In this document: positions 1 through 8,169 of the stretch, in pieces
Layout of the letters: each line of letters starts with the position of its first letter
Numbering within the stretch: the stretch's first letter is position 1
Source: Amycolatopsis mediterranei
GTDB taxonomy: Bacteria > Actinomycetota > Actinomycetes > Mycobacteriales > Pseudonocardiaceae
Reading direction: 5' to 3'
Length of the DNA: 64,000 bases
Assembly: GCF_026017845.1 (NCBI RefSeq)
Contig: NZ_CP100416.1
Coordinates: 2,097,236-2,161,235 of the forward strand
Position numbers and translations under genes: made by a program
Notes under the pieces: model-generated
Told to the model about the DNA's origin: nothing
Databases searched by the model: none
The model's input: only the letters and a program-made list of their open reading frames with translations

Positions 1-507
1 GTCGACGGGACGAAGTACACCGACGAAGTCGAACCCCGCACCCTCCTCGTGCACCACCTGCGAGAGCGGCTCGGCAAGGTCGGCACCGTCGTCGGCTGCG
101 ACACCAGCAACTGCGGCGCCTGCACCGTCCACCTCGACGGGCACAGCGTGAAGTCCTGCTCCGTGCTGGCCGTGCAGGCCGACGGCTGCGAGGTCACCAC
201 CGTCGAGGGCCTCGCCCGCGACGGCAAGCTGCACCCGGTCCAGCAGGCGTTTCACGACAACCACGCCCTGCAGTGCGGGTTCTGCACGCCGGGGATGATC
301 ATGCAGTCGATCGACCTGCTGGCCGACAACCCCGACCCGGACGAGCAGGCCGTCCGCGAGGGCCTCGAAGGCAACCTCTGCCGCTGCACCGGCTACCAGA
401 ACATCGTCCGCGCGGTCCGCGACGCCGCGCAGCAGATGAGCCCCGGAGCCGGGCCCGAAGCCGAGCGGATCGCCGAGAACAAGCACGTCGGCGTGGGTGG
501 TGACTGA
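1..507 (+). CDS. Molybdenum hydroxylase 2Fe-2S small subunit (left end cut off)
   Basis: Small iron-sulfur subunit of a xanthine dehydrogenase/CO dehydrogenase-type enzyme, passing electrons from the molybdenum site to FAD through two [2Fe-2S] clusters. The frame is open from base 1, so the extreme N-terminus lies outside the window. The ferredoxin-type cysteines are visible in CDTSNCGAC. The second cluster domain shows QCGFCTPG and CRCTGY. After the last cluster the protein ends in a short charged tail. Its TGA stop shares a base with the ATG of the large subunit (TGATG), so the two are translationally coupled. The family call is secure; the substrate is not determined by this subunit. Confidence 0.93.
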   Translation, partial: VDGTKYTDEVEPRTLLVHHLRERLGKVGTVVGCDTSNCGACTVHLDGHSVKSCSVLAVQADGCEVTTVEGLARDGKLHPVQQAFHDNHALQCGFCTPGMIMQSIDLLADNPDPDEQAVREGLEGNLCRCTGYQNIVRAVRDAAQQMSPGAGPEAERIAENKHVGVGGD

Positions 508-2948
508 TGACCGCCACGATCGAACCGGAGGTCGGGAAGTCCCGCCGCCGCAAGGAGGACGAGCGGCTGATCACCGGCCGCACCCGCTGGACCGACAACA
601 TCACGCTGCCCGGCCTGCTGCACATGGCGGTCCTGCGCAGCCCGTTCGCGCACGCCAAGATCGTCTCCATCGACACGTCGGCGGCGAAGAGCGCGCCGGG
701 CGTCATCGCCGTCTACACCGCGAAGGACCTCGACCCGGACGGCTCGGTCGGCATGCCCTGCGCGTGGCCGATCACGCCGGACATGAAGGCGCCGCGCCGT
801 CCGGTGCTCGCCTCCGACACGGTCAACTTCGCCGGTGAAGGCGTCGCGGTCGTCGTCGCGCGGTCGTCGGCCGAAGCGCACGACGCGCTCGAGGAGATCG
901 ACGTCGAATACGACGAGCTGCCGGTCGTCCTCGACATGGAAGCGGCCATCGCCGACGGCGCCCCGCTGGTCCACGAGGACCTGGGCACCAACACGAGCGC
1001 GGTCTGGAAGTTCGACTCCGCGGAGGCCGGCACCGGCGGCAACGTCGAGGACGCGATCAGCTCGTCGGAGGTCGTGCTCAAGCGCCGCTTCCGCCAACAG
1101 CGGCTCGTCCCGGCGTTCATGGAGCCGCGTGCCTGCGTCGTCGATCCGACCAGCACGCAGATCACCATGTGGTCGGCCACGCAGGTGCCGCACATCCTGC
1201 GCGTGATGTCGGCGCTGACGCTCGGCATCCCCGAGCACAAGCTGCGCGTGATCGCCCCGGACGTCGGCGGCGGCTTCGGCGGCAAGATCGGCGTCCTGCC
1301 GGAAGAGATGATGTCGCTGCTCGTCGCGCAGAAGCTCGGCAAGCCGGTCAAGTGGAACGAGACGCGGTCGGAGACGATGCTGGCCGCGCACCACGGCCGC
1401 GACCAGATCCAGGACATCACCATTTCCGCGACCCGCGACGGCCAGGTCACCGGCCTCAAGGTCGAGCTGCTCGCCAACCTCGGCGCGTACAACGGCCTCG
1501 TCGGGCCGGGCGTCCCGATCCTCGGCGCGTTCATGTTCAACGCGATCTACAAGATCCCGGCGTACCACTTCGCGTGCACCAACGTGTACACGACGACGAC
1601 ACTGACCGACGCCTACCGCGGCGCCGGCCGCCCGGAGGCGACGTTCGCGATCGAGCGGATCATGGACGAGCTCGCCGTCGAGCTCGGCATGGATCCGATG
1701 GAACTGCGCGAAAAGAATTGGATCAAGCACGAGGAATTCCCGTTCACGACCGTGTGCGGGCTGACCTACGACTCCGGCAACTACGAGGCCGCCACCGAGA
1801 AGGCCAAGCAGCTCTTCGACTACGACGGCCTGCGCGCCGAGCAGGAAAAGCGCCGCGCGTCGAAGGACAAGGTCCAGCTCGGCATCGGCATCTCGACGTT
1901 CACCGAGATGTGCGGCCTCGCGCCGTCCCGGGTGCTCGGCTCGCTCGACTACGGCGCCGGCGGCTGGGAGTACGCCTCGATCCGGATGCTGCCCACCGGC
2001 AAGGTCGAGGTCACCACCGGCGCGTCCGCGCACGGCCAGGGCCACGAGACGGCGTGGAGCCAGATCGTCGCCGACCAGCTGGGTGTCGCGTTCGAGGACG
2101 TCGAGATCCTGCACGGCGACACGCAGTCGTCGCACAAGGGCATGGACACCTACGGCTCGCGCTCGCTGGTGGTCGGCGGGATCGCCGTCATCAAGGCCGC
2201 GGAGAAGGTGATCGCCAAGGCCAAGCCGATCGCGGCGCACCTGCTCGAATGCGCCGAGGACGACCTCGAGTTCGCCGGCGGCAAGTTCACGGTGAAGGGC
2301 ACCGGGACGTCCACGACCATGGGCGACGTCGCGCTCGCGGTGTTCGCGGCGCACAACCTCCCGGACGGGGTCGAGCCGTCGCTCGACTCGGACGCCACGT
2401 TCGACCCGGAGAACTTCTCGTTCCCGCACGGCACGCACCTGTGCGCCGCCGAAGTGGACACCGAGACCGGCCGGATCAAGCTGCGCTCGTACGTCTGCGT
2501 CGACGACGTCGGGGTCGCGGTGAACCCGCTGATCGTCGAGGGCCAGGTGCACGGCGGGCTCGCGCAGGGCATCGCGCAGGCGCTGTTCGAGGGCACCGAG
2601 CACGATGAGAGCGGCACGCTCACCACCGGCACGTTCGCCGACTACCTGCTGCCGTCGGCGGCCGACCTGCCGTCGTTCACCACCGACCGCACGGAAACCC
2701 CGTCGACGACGAACCCGCTCGGCGCCAAGGGCGTCGGCGAGGCGGGCACCATCGCGTCCACCCCGGCGGTGGTCAACGCGGTGATCGACGCCGTCCGGCA
2801 CTTCGGCGTCGACGACATCGAGATGCCGTTGACGCCGATGCGGGTGTGGCACGCCATCCAGCACGGCACCACCGACGCGGGCGGCCCCGGCCGCGGCGAA
2901 GCGGGCGGCGGTCTCGGTTCCATCGACGCCACCGGAGGTGCGCAGTGA
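507..2948 (+). CDS. CoxL-like molybdopterin large subunit, form II
   Basis: Catalytic molybdopterin-cytosine-dinucleotide subunit (813 aa) of a CO-dehydrogenase/xanthine-oxidase family enzyme. The active-site loop at residues 369-375 reads AYRGAGR, the form II signature. True CO dehydrogenase (form I) has AYxCSFR with the copper-binding cysteine, which is absent here. Other family motifs are GGGFGGK near residue 255 and, close to the C-terminus, KGVGEAG with the glutamate expected to act as catalytic base. The subunit order small-large-medium and the lack of recognisable accessory cox genes downstream also differ from classical coxMSL clusters. Likely an aldehyde, aromatic or heterocycle hydroxylase of unknown substrate. 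The GTG of the FAD subunit overlaps its stop. Confidence 0.92.
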   Translation: MTATIEPEVGKSRRRKEDERLITGRTRWTDNITLPGLLHMAVLRSPFAHAKIVSIDTSAAKSAPGVIAVYTAKDLDPDGSVGMPCAWPITPDMKAPRRPVLASDTVNFAGEGVAVVVARSSAEAHDALEEIDVEYDELPVVLDMEAAIADGAPLVHEDLGTNTSAVWKFDSAEAGTGGNVEDAISSSEVVLKRRFRQQRLVPAFMEPRACVVDPTSTQITMWSATQVPHILRVMSALTLGIPEHKLRVIAPDVGGGFGGKIGVLPEEMMSLLVAQKLGKPVKWNETRSETMLAAHHGRDQIQDITISATRDGQVTGLKVELLANLGAYNGLVGPGVPILGAFMFNAIYKIPAYHFACTNVYTTTTLTDAYRGAGRPEATFAIERIMDELAVELGMDPMELREKNWIKHEEFPFTTVCGLTYDSGNYEAATEKAKQLFDYDGLRAEQEKRRASKDKVQLGIGISTFTEMCGLAPSRVLGSLDYGAGGWEYASIRMLPTGKVEVTTGASAHGQGHETAWSQIVADQLGVAFEDVEILHGDTQSSHKGMDTYGSRSLVVGGIAVIKAAEKVIAKAKPIAAHLLECAEDDLEFAGGKFTVKGTGTSTTMGDVALAVFAAHNLPDGVEPSLDSDATFDPENFSFPHGTHLCAAEVDTETGRIKLRSYVCVDDVGVAVNPLIVEGQVHGGLAQGIAQALFEGTEHDESGTLTTGTFADYLLPSAADLPSFTTDRTETPSTTNPLGAKGVGEAGTIASTPAVVNAVIDAVRHFGVDDIEMPLTPMRVWHAIQHGTTDAGGPGRGEAGGGLGSIDATGGAQ

Positions 2949-3799
2949 TCCCGGCTCCCTTCGACTACGTCCGCCCGTCCACAGTGGACGAAGCGGTGCA
3001 GGCGCTGGCCTCGGCGGGCGAGGACGCCAAGGTGCTGGCCGGCGGGCAGAGCCTGCTGCCGGTGCTGCGGATGCGGCTCGCGGCGCCGACCACGCTGATC
3101 GACCTCGGGCGCATCGCCGAACTGCGCGGCGTCCGCGAGGACGGCGACACACTGGTGATCGGCGCGATGACGACGCACTACGACGTCCAACGGGACGCCT
3201 TGGTGGCTTCGCACGCGGCGCTGCTCAAAGAGGCGACGGACACGGTGGCCGACCCGCAGATCCGCCACCGCGGCACGCTCGGCGGCGCGATCGCCCACGC
3301 CGACCCGGCCGGTGACCTGCTGGCGCCGGTGCTGGCGCTGGAGGCTTCGCTGGTGGTGGCCGGGCCGTCGGGGCGCCGGACGGTGCCGGCCGCGGACTTC
3401 TTCCGCGACCTGTTCACCACCGCGCTGGCCTCGGACGAGCTGCTGGTCGAGATCCGCATCCCCAAGCAAACGGGGTGGCGGGTGCACTACGAGAAGTTCA
3501 ACCGCGTCGCCCAGGCGTGGTCGATGGTCGCGGTCGCGGTCACCGTCCGCACCGAGGCCGGCGTCATCGAGGAAGCTCGTGTCGCGCTGACGAACATGGG
3601 TTCGACACCGGTCCGGGCAGCCGGTGTCGAGGCGGCGCTGGTCGGCGTCCACGCCTCGGCGGACTCGATCGCGGCGGCGGCATCGCACGCGGCGGAGGGC
3701 ACGAATCCGCCGGTCGACAGCAACGCCGACGTCGAATACCGCCGTCACCTCGCGGAGGTGCTGACGGGCCGCGCGATCGCGGCGGCGGCCGGCTCCTGA
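2945..3799 (+). CDS. Molybdenum hydroxylase FAD-binding medium subunit
   Basis: FAD-binding subunit (284 aa) of the same enzyme, accepting electrons from the FeS subunit. The start is the GTG at 2945, which overlaps the upstream stop (GTGA) and gives the family-typical N-terminus IPAPFDYVRPSTVDEA. A longer in-frame reading upstream would lie inside the large-subunit gene and is rejected. FAD-contact motifs are AGGQSLLP near residue 32 and the glycine-rich TLGGAIAHADPAGD near residue 108. The C-terminal part matches the CO-dehydrogenase flavoprotein C-terminal domain. A strong GC hairpin follows the stop, so the operon core may end here, with coxG having its own ribosome site. Confidence 0.92.
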   Translation: MIPAPFDYVRPSTVDEAVQALASAGEDAKVLAGGQSLLPVLRMRLAAPTTLIDLGRIAELRGVREDGDTLVIGAMTTHYDVQRDALVASHAALLKEATDTVADPQIRHRGTLGGAIAHADPAGDLLAPVLALEASLVVAGPSGRRTVPAADFFRDLFTTALASDELLVEIRIPKQTGWRVHYEKFNRVAQAWSMVAVAVTVRTEAGVIEEARVALTNMGSTPVRAAGVEAALVGVHASADSIAAAASHAAEGTNPPVDSNADVEYRRHLAEVLTGRAIAAAAGS

Positions 3800-3804
3800 C
3801 GCGC

Positions 3805-3846
3805 GCCCCGGGGCCGCGCTCGGTCGGCGAGCCGCGGCCCCGGGGC
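3805..3846. terminator. GC-rich hairpin between the FAD subunit and coxG-like gene
   Basis: Inverted repeat whose outer arm GCCCCGGGGCCGCG (3805-3818) pairs exactly with 3833-3846, extended inward by CTCG/CGAG with one bulged base. No T-run follows. It lies 6 bases past the FAD-subunit stop. It may act as a terminator or as an mRNA-stabilising hairpin that uncouples coxG expression. Confidence 0.55.
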
Positions 3847-3897
3847 GGCTAGGGTGGGGTGCGGACACCCCAGGTTCGGCAGAAAGGAGGTCGGCCC

Positions 3898-4812
3898 GTG
3901 CGGCTCGACCACGAATTCACCGTCCCGGCTCCGATCGGCGAGGTCTGGCAGGCGGTCGTCGACCCCGAGCGCGTCGCCCCCTGCATGCCGGGCGCGACGC
4001 TGACCAAGGTCGAGGGCGACAAGTTCAGCGGAACGGTGAAGGTCAAGCTGGGCCCGATTTCTTTGCTGTACAAGGGGAACGGTGAGTTCCTCGAGAAGGA
4101 CGAAGCCGCCCGCAAGGTGACGATCAAGGCTTCGGGCAAGGATTCCCGCGGAGCCGGCACGGCGGCGGCAACGGTGACGCTGACGTTGACGGAGGCGGAC
4201 GGCGGAACCCACGGATCGGTGGCCACCGACCTGGCGATCACGGGCAAGCCGGCCCAGTTCGGCCGCGGGTTGATCAGCGAGGTGGGTGGCAAGATCCTCG
4301 ACACGTTCGCGGGCTGTTTGTCGGGCAAGCTGGCCCCGCCGGAGGGCGCTGCGTCGGCTGCCCCTGCCGCGCAGAGGGCTTCGGCGGGGGATGCGCCGGC
4401 GACGGAGACCGCGGCGCAGGGTGCCCGAGCCGGGAACGCCCCAGCGCCGGGGAGTGCGGCGGCAGCCCCTGCCGCGGCGGCGGCCGCCCAGCCTGCGGCC
4501 GCCCAGCCGGTGGCCGCGCCGGCCGCGAAGCCGGTGGCCGAGCAGGGGGCGCCGACGGCCACGTCCGAGCCGGTGGCCAAGCCGCAGCCGGCGGTCAAGC
4601 CGGCGCCGACCACCCCGGAGATCAACACGGAGCCGAAGCCCAAGCCGGCGGACCGCCCGGCGTTGCACAGCGTCCCGGCACCCCCGGAGACCGAAGCGAT
4701 CGACCTGCTCGACTACGCGGGCAAGTCGGTGCTCAAGCGGGTGGCCCCGGTACTGGCCGCGATCGCGGCGGTGGCCGGCCTGGTGGCAATCGTCCGAGCG
4801 CTCCGCAAGTGA
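3898..4812 (+). CDS. CoxG-type SRPBCC protein with C-terminal membrane anchor
   Basis: CoxG family protein (304 aa). In CO-oxidising bacteria CoxG helps attach the Mo enzyme to the cytoplasmic membrane. Residues about 1-145 form the SRPBCC/CoxG domain (RLDHEFTVPAPIGEVWQ, CMPGATLTKVEGD, FSGTVKVKLGPI). A low-complexity Ala/Pro linker of roughly 100 residues follows, then a hydrophobic C-terminal helix (VLAAIAAVAGLVAIVRALRK) that should insert in the membrane. The GTG start at 3898 is chosen because AAAGGAGG sits at 3883-3890, an ideal Shine-Dalgarno spacing; an upstream alternative lacks this. Its position after the three enzyme subunits suggests it tethers the form II hydroxylase to the membrane. 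Confidence 0.88.
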   Translation: MRLDHEFTVPAPIGEVWQAVVDPERVAPCMPGATLTKVEGDKFSGTVKVKLGPISLLYKGNGEFLEKDEAARKVTIKASGKDSRGAGTAAATVTLTLTEADGGTHGSVATDLAITGKPAQFGRGLISEVGGKILDTFAGCLSGKLAPPEGAASAAPAAQRASAGDAPATETAAQGARAGNAPAPGSAAAAPAAAAAAQPAAAQPVAAPAAKPVAEQGAPTATSEPVAKPQPAVKPAPTTPEINTEPKPKPADRPALHSVPAPPETEAIDLLDYAGKSVLKRVAPVLAAIAAVAGLVAIVRALRK

Positions 4813-4841
4813 GCCGGCTCGTGTGGACGGCACGAGTCGGC
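4813..4841. terminator. Hairpin after coxG-like gene
   Basis: Arms GCCGGCTCGTG (4813-4823) and CACGAGTCGGC (4831-4841) pair at 10 of 11 positions around a 7-base loop, immediately after the coxG stop. No U tract follows. This is a plausible operon terminator. Confidence 0.55.
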
Positions 4842-5328
4842 GGGCCCCGCTGAGCCGTTGAGCTGCGCCGGTCTGCTCGGCGCAAGTAGCCAGCGACGGC
4901 GGTACGGGTGGAGTGCCGTGTTGGTGAGCCGCTGAACTGTGCCGGTGTGGTTGTCGGCAGGGGTGTGGGCCGCGATTTCCCGCCGGTGGTGTCGTCGCTG
5001 CGGTGGGCGGTCTGGTGGTTGGCGTTCGCGTTGCGCACAGGGCCGGGCGGGGTGGATTTGCCCCCGATGGGAGCTGCCGGTGCGGCGCTGACCTGCGTTG
5101 ATCTACTTTAGGCAAGTCTTTGCGCCGGTGCGTTGCCGGCAATTCCCCCGGATTGGCCACGCCGGTCGCCGGAACGGCTACGCTGGGCTACCTGGTCGGC
5201 CGAACTTCGCGCAAGGGGTACGTCACGATGCCGGTTCGTCGCGTCTGTGGCCTCGGCTCTTGAGAGCCCAGGCCGCCGGGCGCCGGGAAGCGCTTTCCGC
5301 CTGGCCGGGCTGGCCCGCGCGATGGGCG
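4842..5328. other. Intergenic region before the diguanylate cyclase
   Basis: No convincing gene lies here. Short open frames exist but have no recognisable domain, ribosome site or start context. The region holds one imperfect 24-base direct repeat (4852-4875 and 4926-4949, four mismatches). Its right end may include the true start of the next gene, since in-frame TTG and other codons precede 5329. Confidence 0.5.
4852..4949. repeat. Imperfect 24-base direct repeat pair
   Basis: GAGCCGTTGAGCTGCGCCGG at 4852 recurs at 4926 as GAGCCGCTGAACTGTGCCGG. The units are 74 bases apart, with four differences over 24 bases. Function is unknown; it could be a decayed duplication. Confidence 0.4.
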
Positions 5329-6552
5329 ATGTGGGGTGGTGCGAAGACCCGCTGGATCACCTACGCCCTCGGCTGCGAACTGCTCGCCGTCGCCGCGACC
5401 GGGGCGGCGCTGGCCAGCGGATTCGGCGGCCCCGTGCGTCCGGGGTGGTTTGCCGTGCTCGTCGCCCTCGGCGTGGCTCAGGCCGAGATGTCGCGCCGCA
5501 TCGAGCGGGTGCGGCGGTGGATGAGCGGGCAGATGCACATCAACGTCACCTCCGTCTGGTACCTCGCCGGTGTCGTCCTGCTCCCGCCGGCGTGGGTGGC
5601 GCTGCTCGCCGTCGTGCTCTACACACACCTGTGGGTGCGAGTGTGGCGACAGGTCCGTACGCGGCCTGCCCACCGCTTCGTGGCGAGCACGGCGTGGGCG
5701 ATGCTCTCCTGTTTCGCTGCTTCCTCCGTTCTTGCGGTGTCCGGTTTGCACGCGACGCCGCTGCAGACGCCGCGCGGGTTGTTCGCGCTCTGCCTGGCGG
5801 CCGCGGTGTTCGAGCTGGTGAACGTCGGCCTGGTGGCGGCCGGCATCTACCTGTACACCAGCCAGCGCTCGGTGGCCGACCTGATCGGCACGTGGGAGGA
5901 CAACGCCTTCGAGCTGGCGACCCTCTGCCTGGGCGGGCTCGCCGCACTCGCGTTGGTTGAGCAGCCGGTGCTGGTGGTGTTCGTCGTGGCGCCGTTGCTG
6001 CTGCTGCACCGGTATCTGCTGTTGAAGCAGCAGCTGCAGGTCGCGGCCGTCACGGACGAGAAGACCGGGCTGCTCAACACCGCGGGCTGGCACGAATCAG
6101 CGACGCGCGAGCACGCCCGTGTGCAGCGCCGCGGCGCCACGGGCGGCTTCGCGGTGCTGATGATCGACCTGGACCACTTCAAGCGCATCAACGACACCTA
6201 CGGTCACCTGACCGGCGACGACGTGCTGGCGGCGGTCGCGGTGGCGATCTCCGGATCGGTGCGCCAGGGCGACACGGTGGGCCGGTTCGGCGGTGAGGAG
6301 TTCGTGGTGCTGCTGCCGGGCATCGGCCGCGCGGACGTGCTGGCGATCGCCGAGCGGGTGCGGGTGGCGGTGGGCGAGCTGAACGTGGTGATCTCGACGG
6401 GTACGGGGACGGTCCGGGTGAGTGGCCTTTCGGTATCGATCGGGGTCGCGCGGCACCCGGACGCCGGGCCCAGCCTCGATGACGTGCTCCGCGCTGCCGA
6501 CGCGGCGCTGTATCGGGCCAAGGAGGCCGGCCGGAACCGGGTCGCGGTCTGA
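5329..6552 (+). CDS. Membrane diguanylate cyclase (GGDEF)
   Basis: Makes the second messenger cyclic di-GMP from two GTP. The N-terminal ~240 residues contain several hydrophobic membrane segments and no recognisable sensor domain. The C-terminal ~170 residues are a GGDEF domain with metal-site residues in MIDLDHFKRIND and the active-site loop GGEEF near residues 321-325. Five residues before that loop is RQGD, an intact I-site, so product feedback inhibition is expected. The opening motif reads TDEKTGLLN, a mild variant of the usual D.LTGL.NR. The start is uncertain: ATG 5329 is used, but TTG 5260 or an ATG further upstream (5098) is possible because related proteins begin slightly before the WAMW segment. 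Confidence 0.88.
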   Translation: MWGGAKTRWITYALGCELLAVAATGAALASGFGGPVRPGWFAVLVALGVAQAEMSRRIERVRRWMSGQMHINVTSVWYLAGVVLLPPAWVALLAVVLYTHLWVRVWRQVRTRPAHRFVASTAWAMLSCFAASSVLAVSGLHATPLQTPRGLFALCLAAAVFELVNVGLVAAGIYLYTSQRSVADLIGTWEDNAFELATLCLGGLAALALVEQPVLVVFVVAPLLLLHRYLLLKQQLQVAAVTDEKTGLLNTAGWHESATREHARVQRRGATGGFAVLMIDLDHFKRINDTYGHLTGDDVLAAVAVAISGSVRQGDTVGRFGGEEFVVLLPGIGRADVLAIAERVRVAVGELNVVISTGTGTVRVSGLSVSIGVARHPDAGPSLDDVLRAADAALYRAKEAGRNRVAV

Positions 6553-6958
6553 GGCGTTCTGGCGCGGGAAGCGCCGGAGGTCGGCTTCCGCCGGTGGGGT
6601 CGGCGGGCGCCGTGCCTTGCGGGGCGGAAGGCGGGCGCCACTCGAGGTAAGTGCGGCTCGGCCGGAGGCTGGCTGGGGTGCGGGCTTGCCGGAGGGTAGG
6701 CCGGTTGGGGTCGGCTGAAGTGTGGCGCGGGTAGGGGGCGGCCGGACAGCGGCCGGGTGGCGGCTTGGCCGGAGAGTGGCGCGGGGTGGGGGCTCGGTCG
6801 GAGAGTGGCTCGGGGTGGGAGCTTGGCAGAAGTCTGGCTGGGGGCGGGGACCAGCCGAAGAGCGGCTCGTGACGGGAGCGGCGAGTAACTGCCCCAGCCG
6901 GGGCGCCGCTGTGATTCAGCACGCGAAATACCTCTTCGCGCGAAGTGTTGCACCCCCT
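6553..6958. other. Intergenic region with tandem repeat array
   Basis: 406 bases without a convincing gene. The first ~100 bases are plain GC-rich spacer. 6655-6876 is an imperfect tandem array (separate entry). The last ~80 bases are less GC-rich and probably hold the promoter of the monooxygenase. A reading frame stays open through the array in the next gene's frame, but its repetitive, low-complexity translation argues against it being coding. Confidence 0.6.
6655..6876. repeat. Imperfect ~28-29-bp tandem repeat, about 8 units
   Basis: Successive units begin at about 6655, 6683, 6711, 6737, 6761, 6791, 6820 and 6849. The best preserved are 6761-6790 and 6791-6819, which share the core CGGAGAGTGGC followed by CGGGGTGGG. 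Outer units are more diverged. The period is 28-29 bases where intact and 24-26 in two shortened units. The strand is strongly G-rich and C-poor. There are no CRISPR-like spacers, because the units abut directly. Confidence 0.75.
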
Positions 6959-8026
6959 ATGAGCGGCGCGGATCACGAGACGGACGTTGTGGTCGTCGGG
7001 GCCGGGCAAGCCGGGTTGTCCGCTGCCTACCACCTGCGGCGGGCCGGGTTCGCCAACCGGACCGGGTTTGTCGTGCTCGACCACGGGAAGCGGGCCGGGG
7101 GTGCCTGGCAGTACCGGTGGCCGTCGCTCGTTCTCGGGAAGGTGCACGGCATCCACGACCTTCCCGGCATGGCCTTCGGCACTCCGGACGTGACGCGGCC
7201 CGCCTCCGAGGTCGTCTCCGAATACTTTGCGCGCTTCGAAAGCGTTTACGATCTCCCCGTGCTCCGGCCCGTCGACGTTCAGTTCGTGACGCGGGCCGGG
7301 GAGCGGCTGGTCGTCTCGAGCCCCGCCGAGTCCTGGACCGCGCGAGCCGTCATCAGTGCCACCGGGACCTGGGACCGTCCCTTCTGGCCGCACTATCCCG
7401 GCCAGGAAACCTTCGCCGGGCGGCAGCTGCACACCGCCGACTACACCGGACCCGAAGACTTCCGCGACCGGCGGGTGGTCGTGGTCGGGGGTGGGTCGTC
7501 CGCCGTCCAGCTGCTCATGGAGTTCGCGCCGCTCGCCCGCGCCACGGCGTGGGTCACCCGCCGGCCGCCCGTGTGGCGGGACGAGCCCTTCGGCGAGAAC
7601 TGGGGACGCAACGCCGTCGCCAGGGTCGACGAGCGGGTGCGCGCGGGCCTGCCGCCGGAAAGCGTCGTCAGCGTCACCGACCTCGCCGTGACGCCGGAGG
7701 TGCGGGCCGCCCGCGCCGCCGGGATCCTCGACCGGCGGCCGATGTTCGAGCGCATCACGCCCGGCGGGGTCGCCTGGGCGGACGGCTCGCACTTCGACGC
7801 CGACGTGATCCTCTGGGCCACCGGCTTCCGCGCGGCGATCGACCACCTCGCGCCGCTGCACGTCCGCGAACCCGGTGGCGGCATCCGGATGGACGGCACC
7901 CGGGTGGTGCCGGAGCCCCGCCTGCACCTGGTGGGGTACGGGCCCTCGGCGAGCACGATCGGGGCCAACCGGGCCGGCCGCGCCGCCGTGACGGAGATCC
8001 GGAAACTGCTGACTTCGGAGCGGTGA
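6959..8026 (+). CDS. Flavin-containing monooxygenase (CzcO-like)
   Basis: NAD(P)H- and FAD-dependent oxidoreductase of 355 aa. The FAD Rossmann motif GAGQAGLSAAYHL is near residue 14. A second dinucleotide motif, VVVGGGSSAVQLL, is mid-protein for NAD(P)H. ATG motifs appear in SATGTWDRP and ILWATGF. Between them FAGRQLHTADY fits the FxGxxxHxxx(Y/F) fingerprint of flavin monooxygenases rather than the Baeyer-Villiger form ending in WP. The start ATG 6959 is chosen because the Rossmann strand starts within a dozen residues; the longer frame upstream runs through the tandem repeat. The substrate is unknown. Confidence 0.85.
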   Translation: MSGADHETDVVVVGAGQAGLSAAYHLRRAGFANRTGFVVLDHGKRAGGAWQYRWPSLVLGKVHGIHDLPGMAFGTPDVTRPASEVVSEYFARFESVYDLPVLRPVDVQFVTRAGERLVVSSPAESWTARAVISATGTWDRPFWPHYPGQETFAGRQLHTADYTGPEDFRDRRVVVVGGGSSAVQLLMEFAPLARATAWVTRRPPVWRDEPFGENWGRNAVARVDERVRAGLPPESVVSVTDLAVTPEVRAARAAGILDRRPMFERITPGGVAWADGSHFDADVILWATGFRAAIDHLAPLHVREPGGGIRMDGTRVVPEPRLHLVGYGPSASTIGANRAGRAAVTEIRKLLTSER

Positions 8027-8030
8027 GGGT

Positions 8031-8048
8031 CTTCGCCGGGAGGCGAAG
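8031..8048. terminator. Short hairpin after the monooxygenase
   Basis: Perfect arms CTTCGCC (8031-8037) and GGCGAAG (8042-8048) around GGGA, 4 bases after the monooxygenase stop. Confidence 0.5.
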
Positions 8049-8133
8049 GTTCGAGTTGCAGGAGCCATGAACCCAAGCTACCGAACATCCGTTCGAATGC
8101 CATCGCTGAATCGGGTGATCTTCCGGAAGGGAA

Positions 8134-8160
8134 CCTTTCCGTTGCGGGACAACGAAAAGG
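8134..8160 (-). terminator. Hairpin after the aldo/keto reductase
   Basis: Arms 8134-8144 and 8150-8160 pair at 10 of 11 positions around a 5-base loop. Read on the minus strand the distal part is GGAAAGG and the proximal part CCTTTTCG. It lies just past the reductase stop codon and probably ends that transcript. Confidence 0.5.
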
Positions 8161-8169
8161 ACGCCGGTG

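Noticed and set aside
393..3152. Very long minus-strand open frame (919 codons) opposite the CoxL-like gene
   Set aside because: It mirrors a well-supported gene. Its translation is Arg/Gly/Asp-rich with no domain, a known artefact of GC-rich third positions.
1..4812. True CO dehydrogenase (form I)
   Set aside because: The large subunit active-site loop is AYRGAGR, not the AYxCSFR loop with the Cu-binding cysteine.
4908..5111. 67-codon frame between coxG-like gene and diguanylate cyclase
   Set aside because: No ribosome site, domain or membrane pattern beyond chance; composition like spacer DNA.
6655..6876. CRISPR array
   Set aside because: Units abut without unique spacers and diverge from one another. 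No cas genes are present.
6722..6958. Long N-terminal extension of the flavin monooxygenase
   Set aside because: It would translate the tandem repeat array. The FAD Rossmann motif begins normally after ATG 6959.
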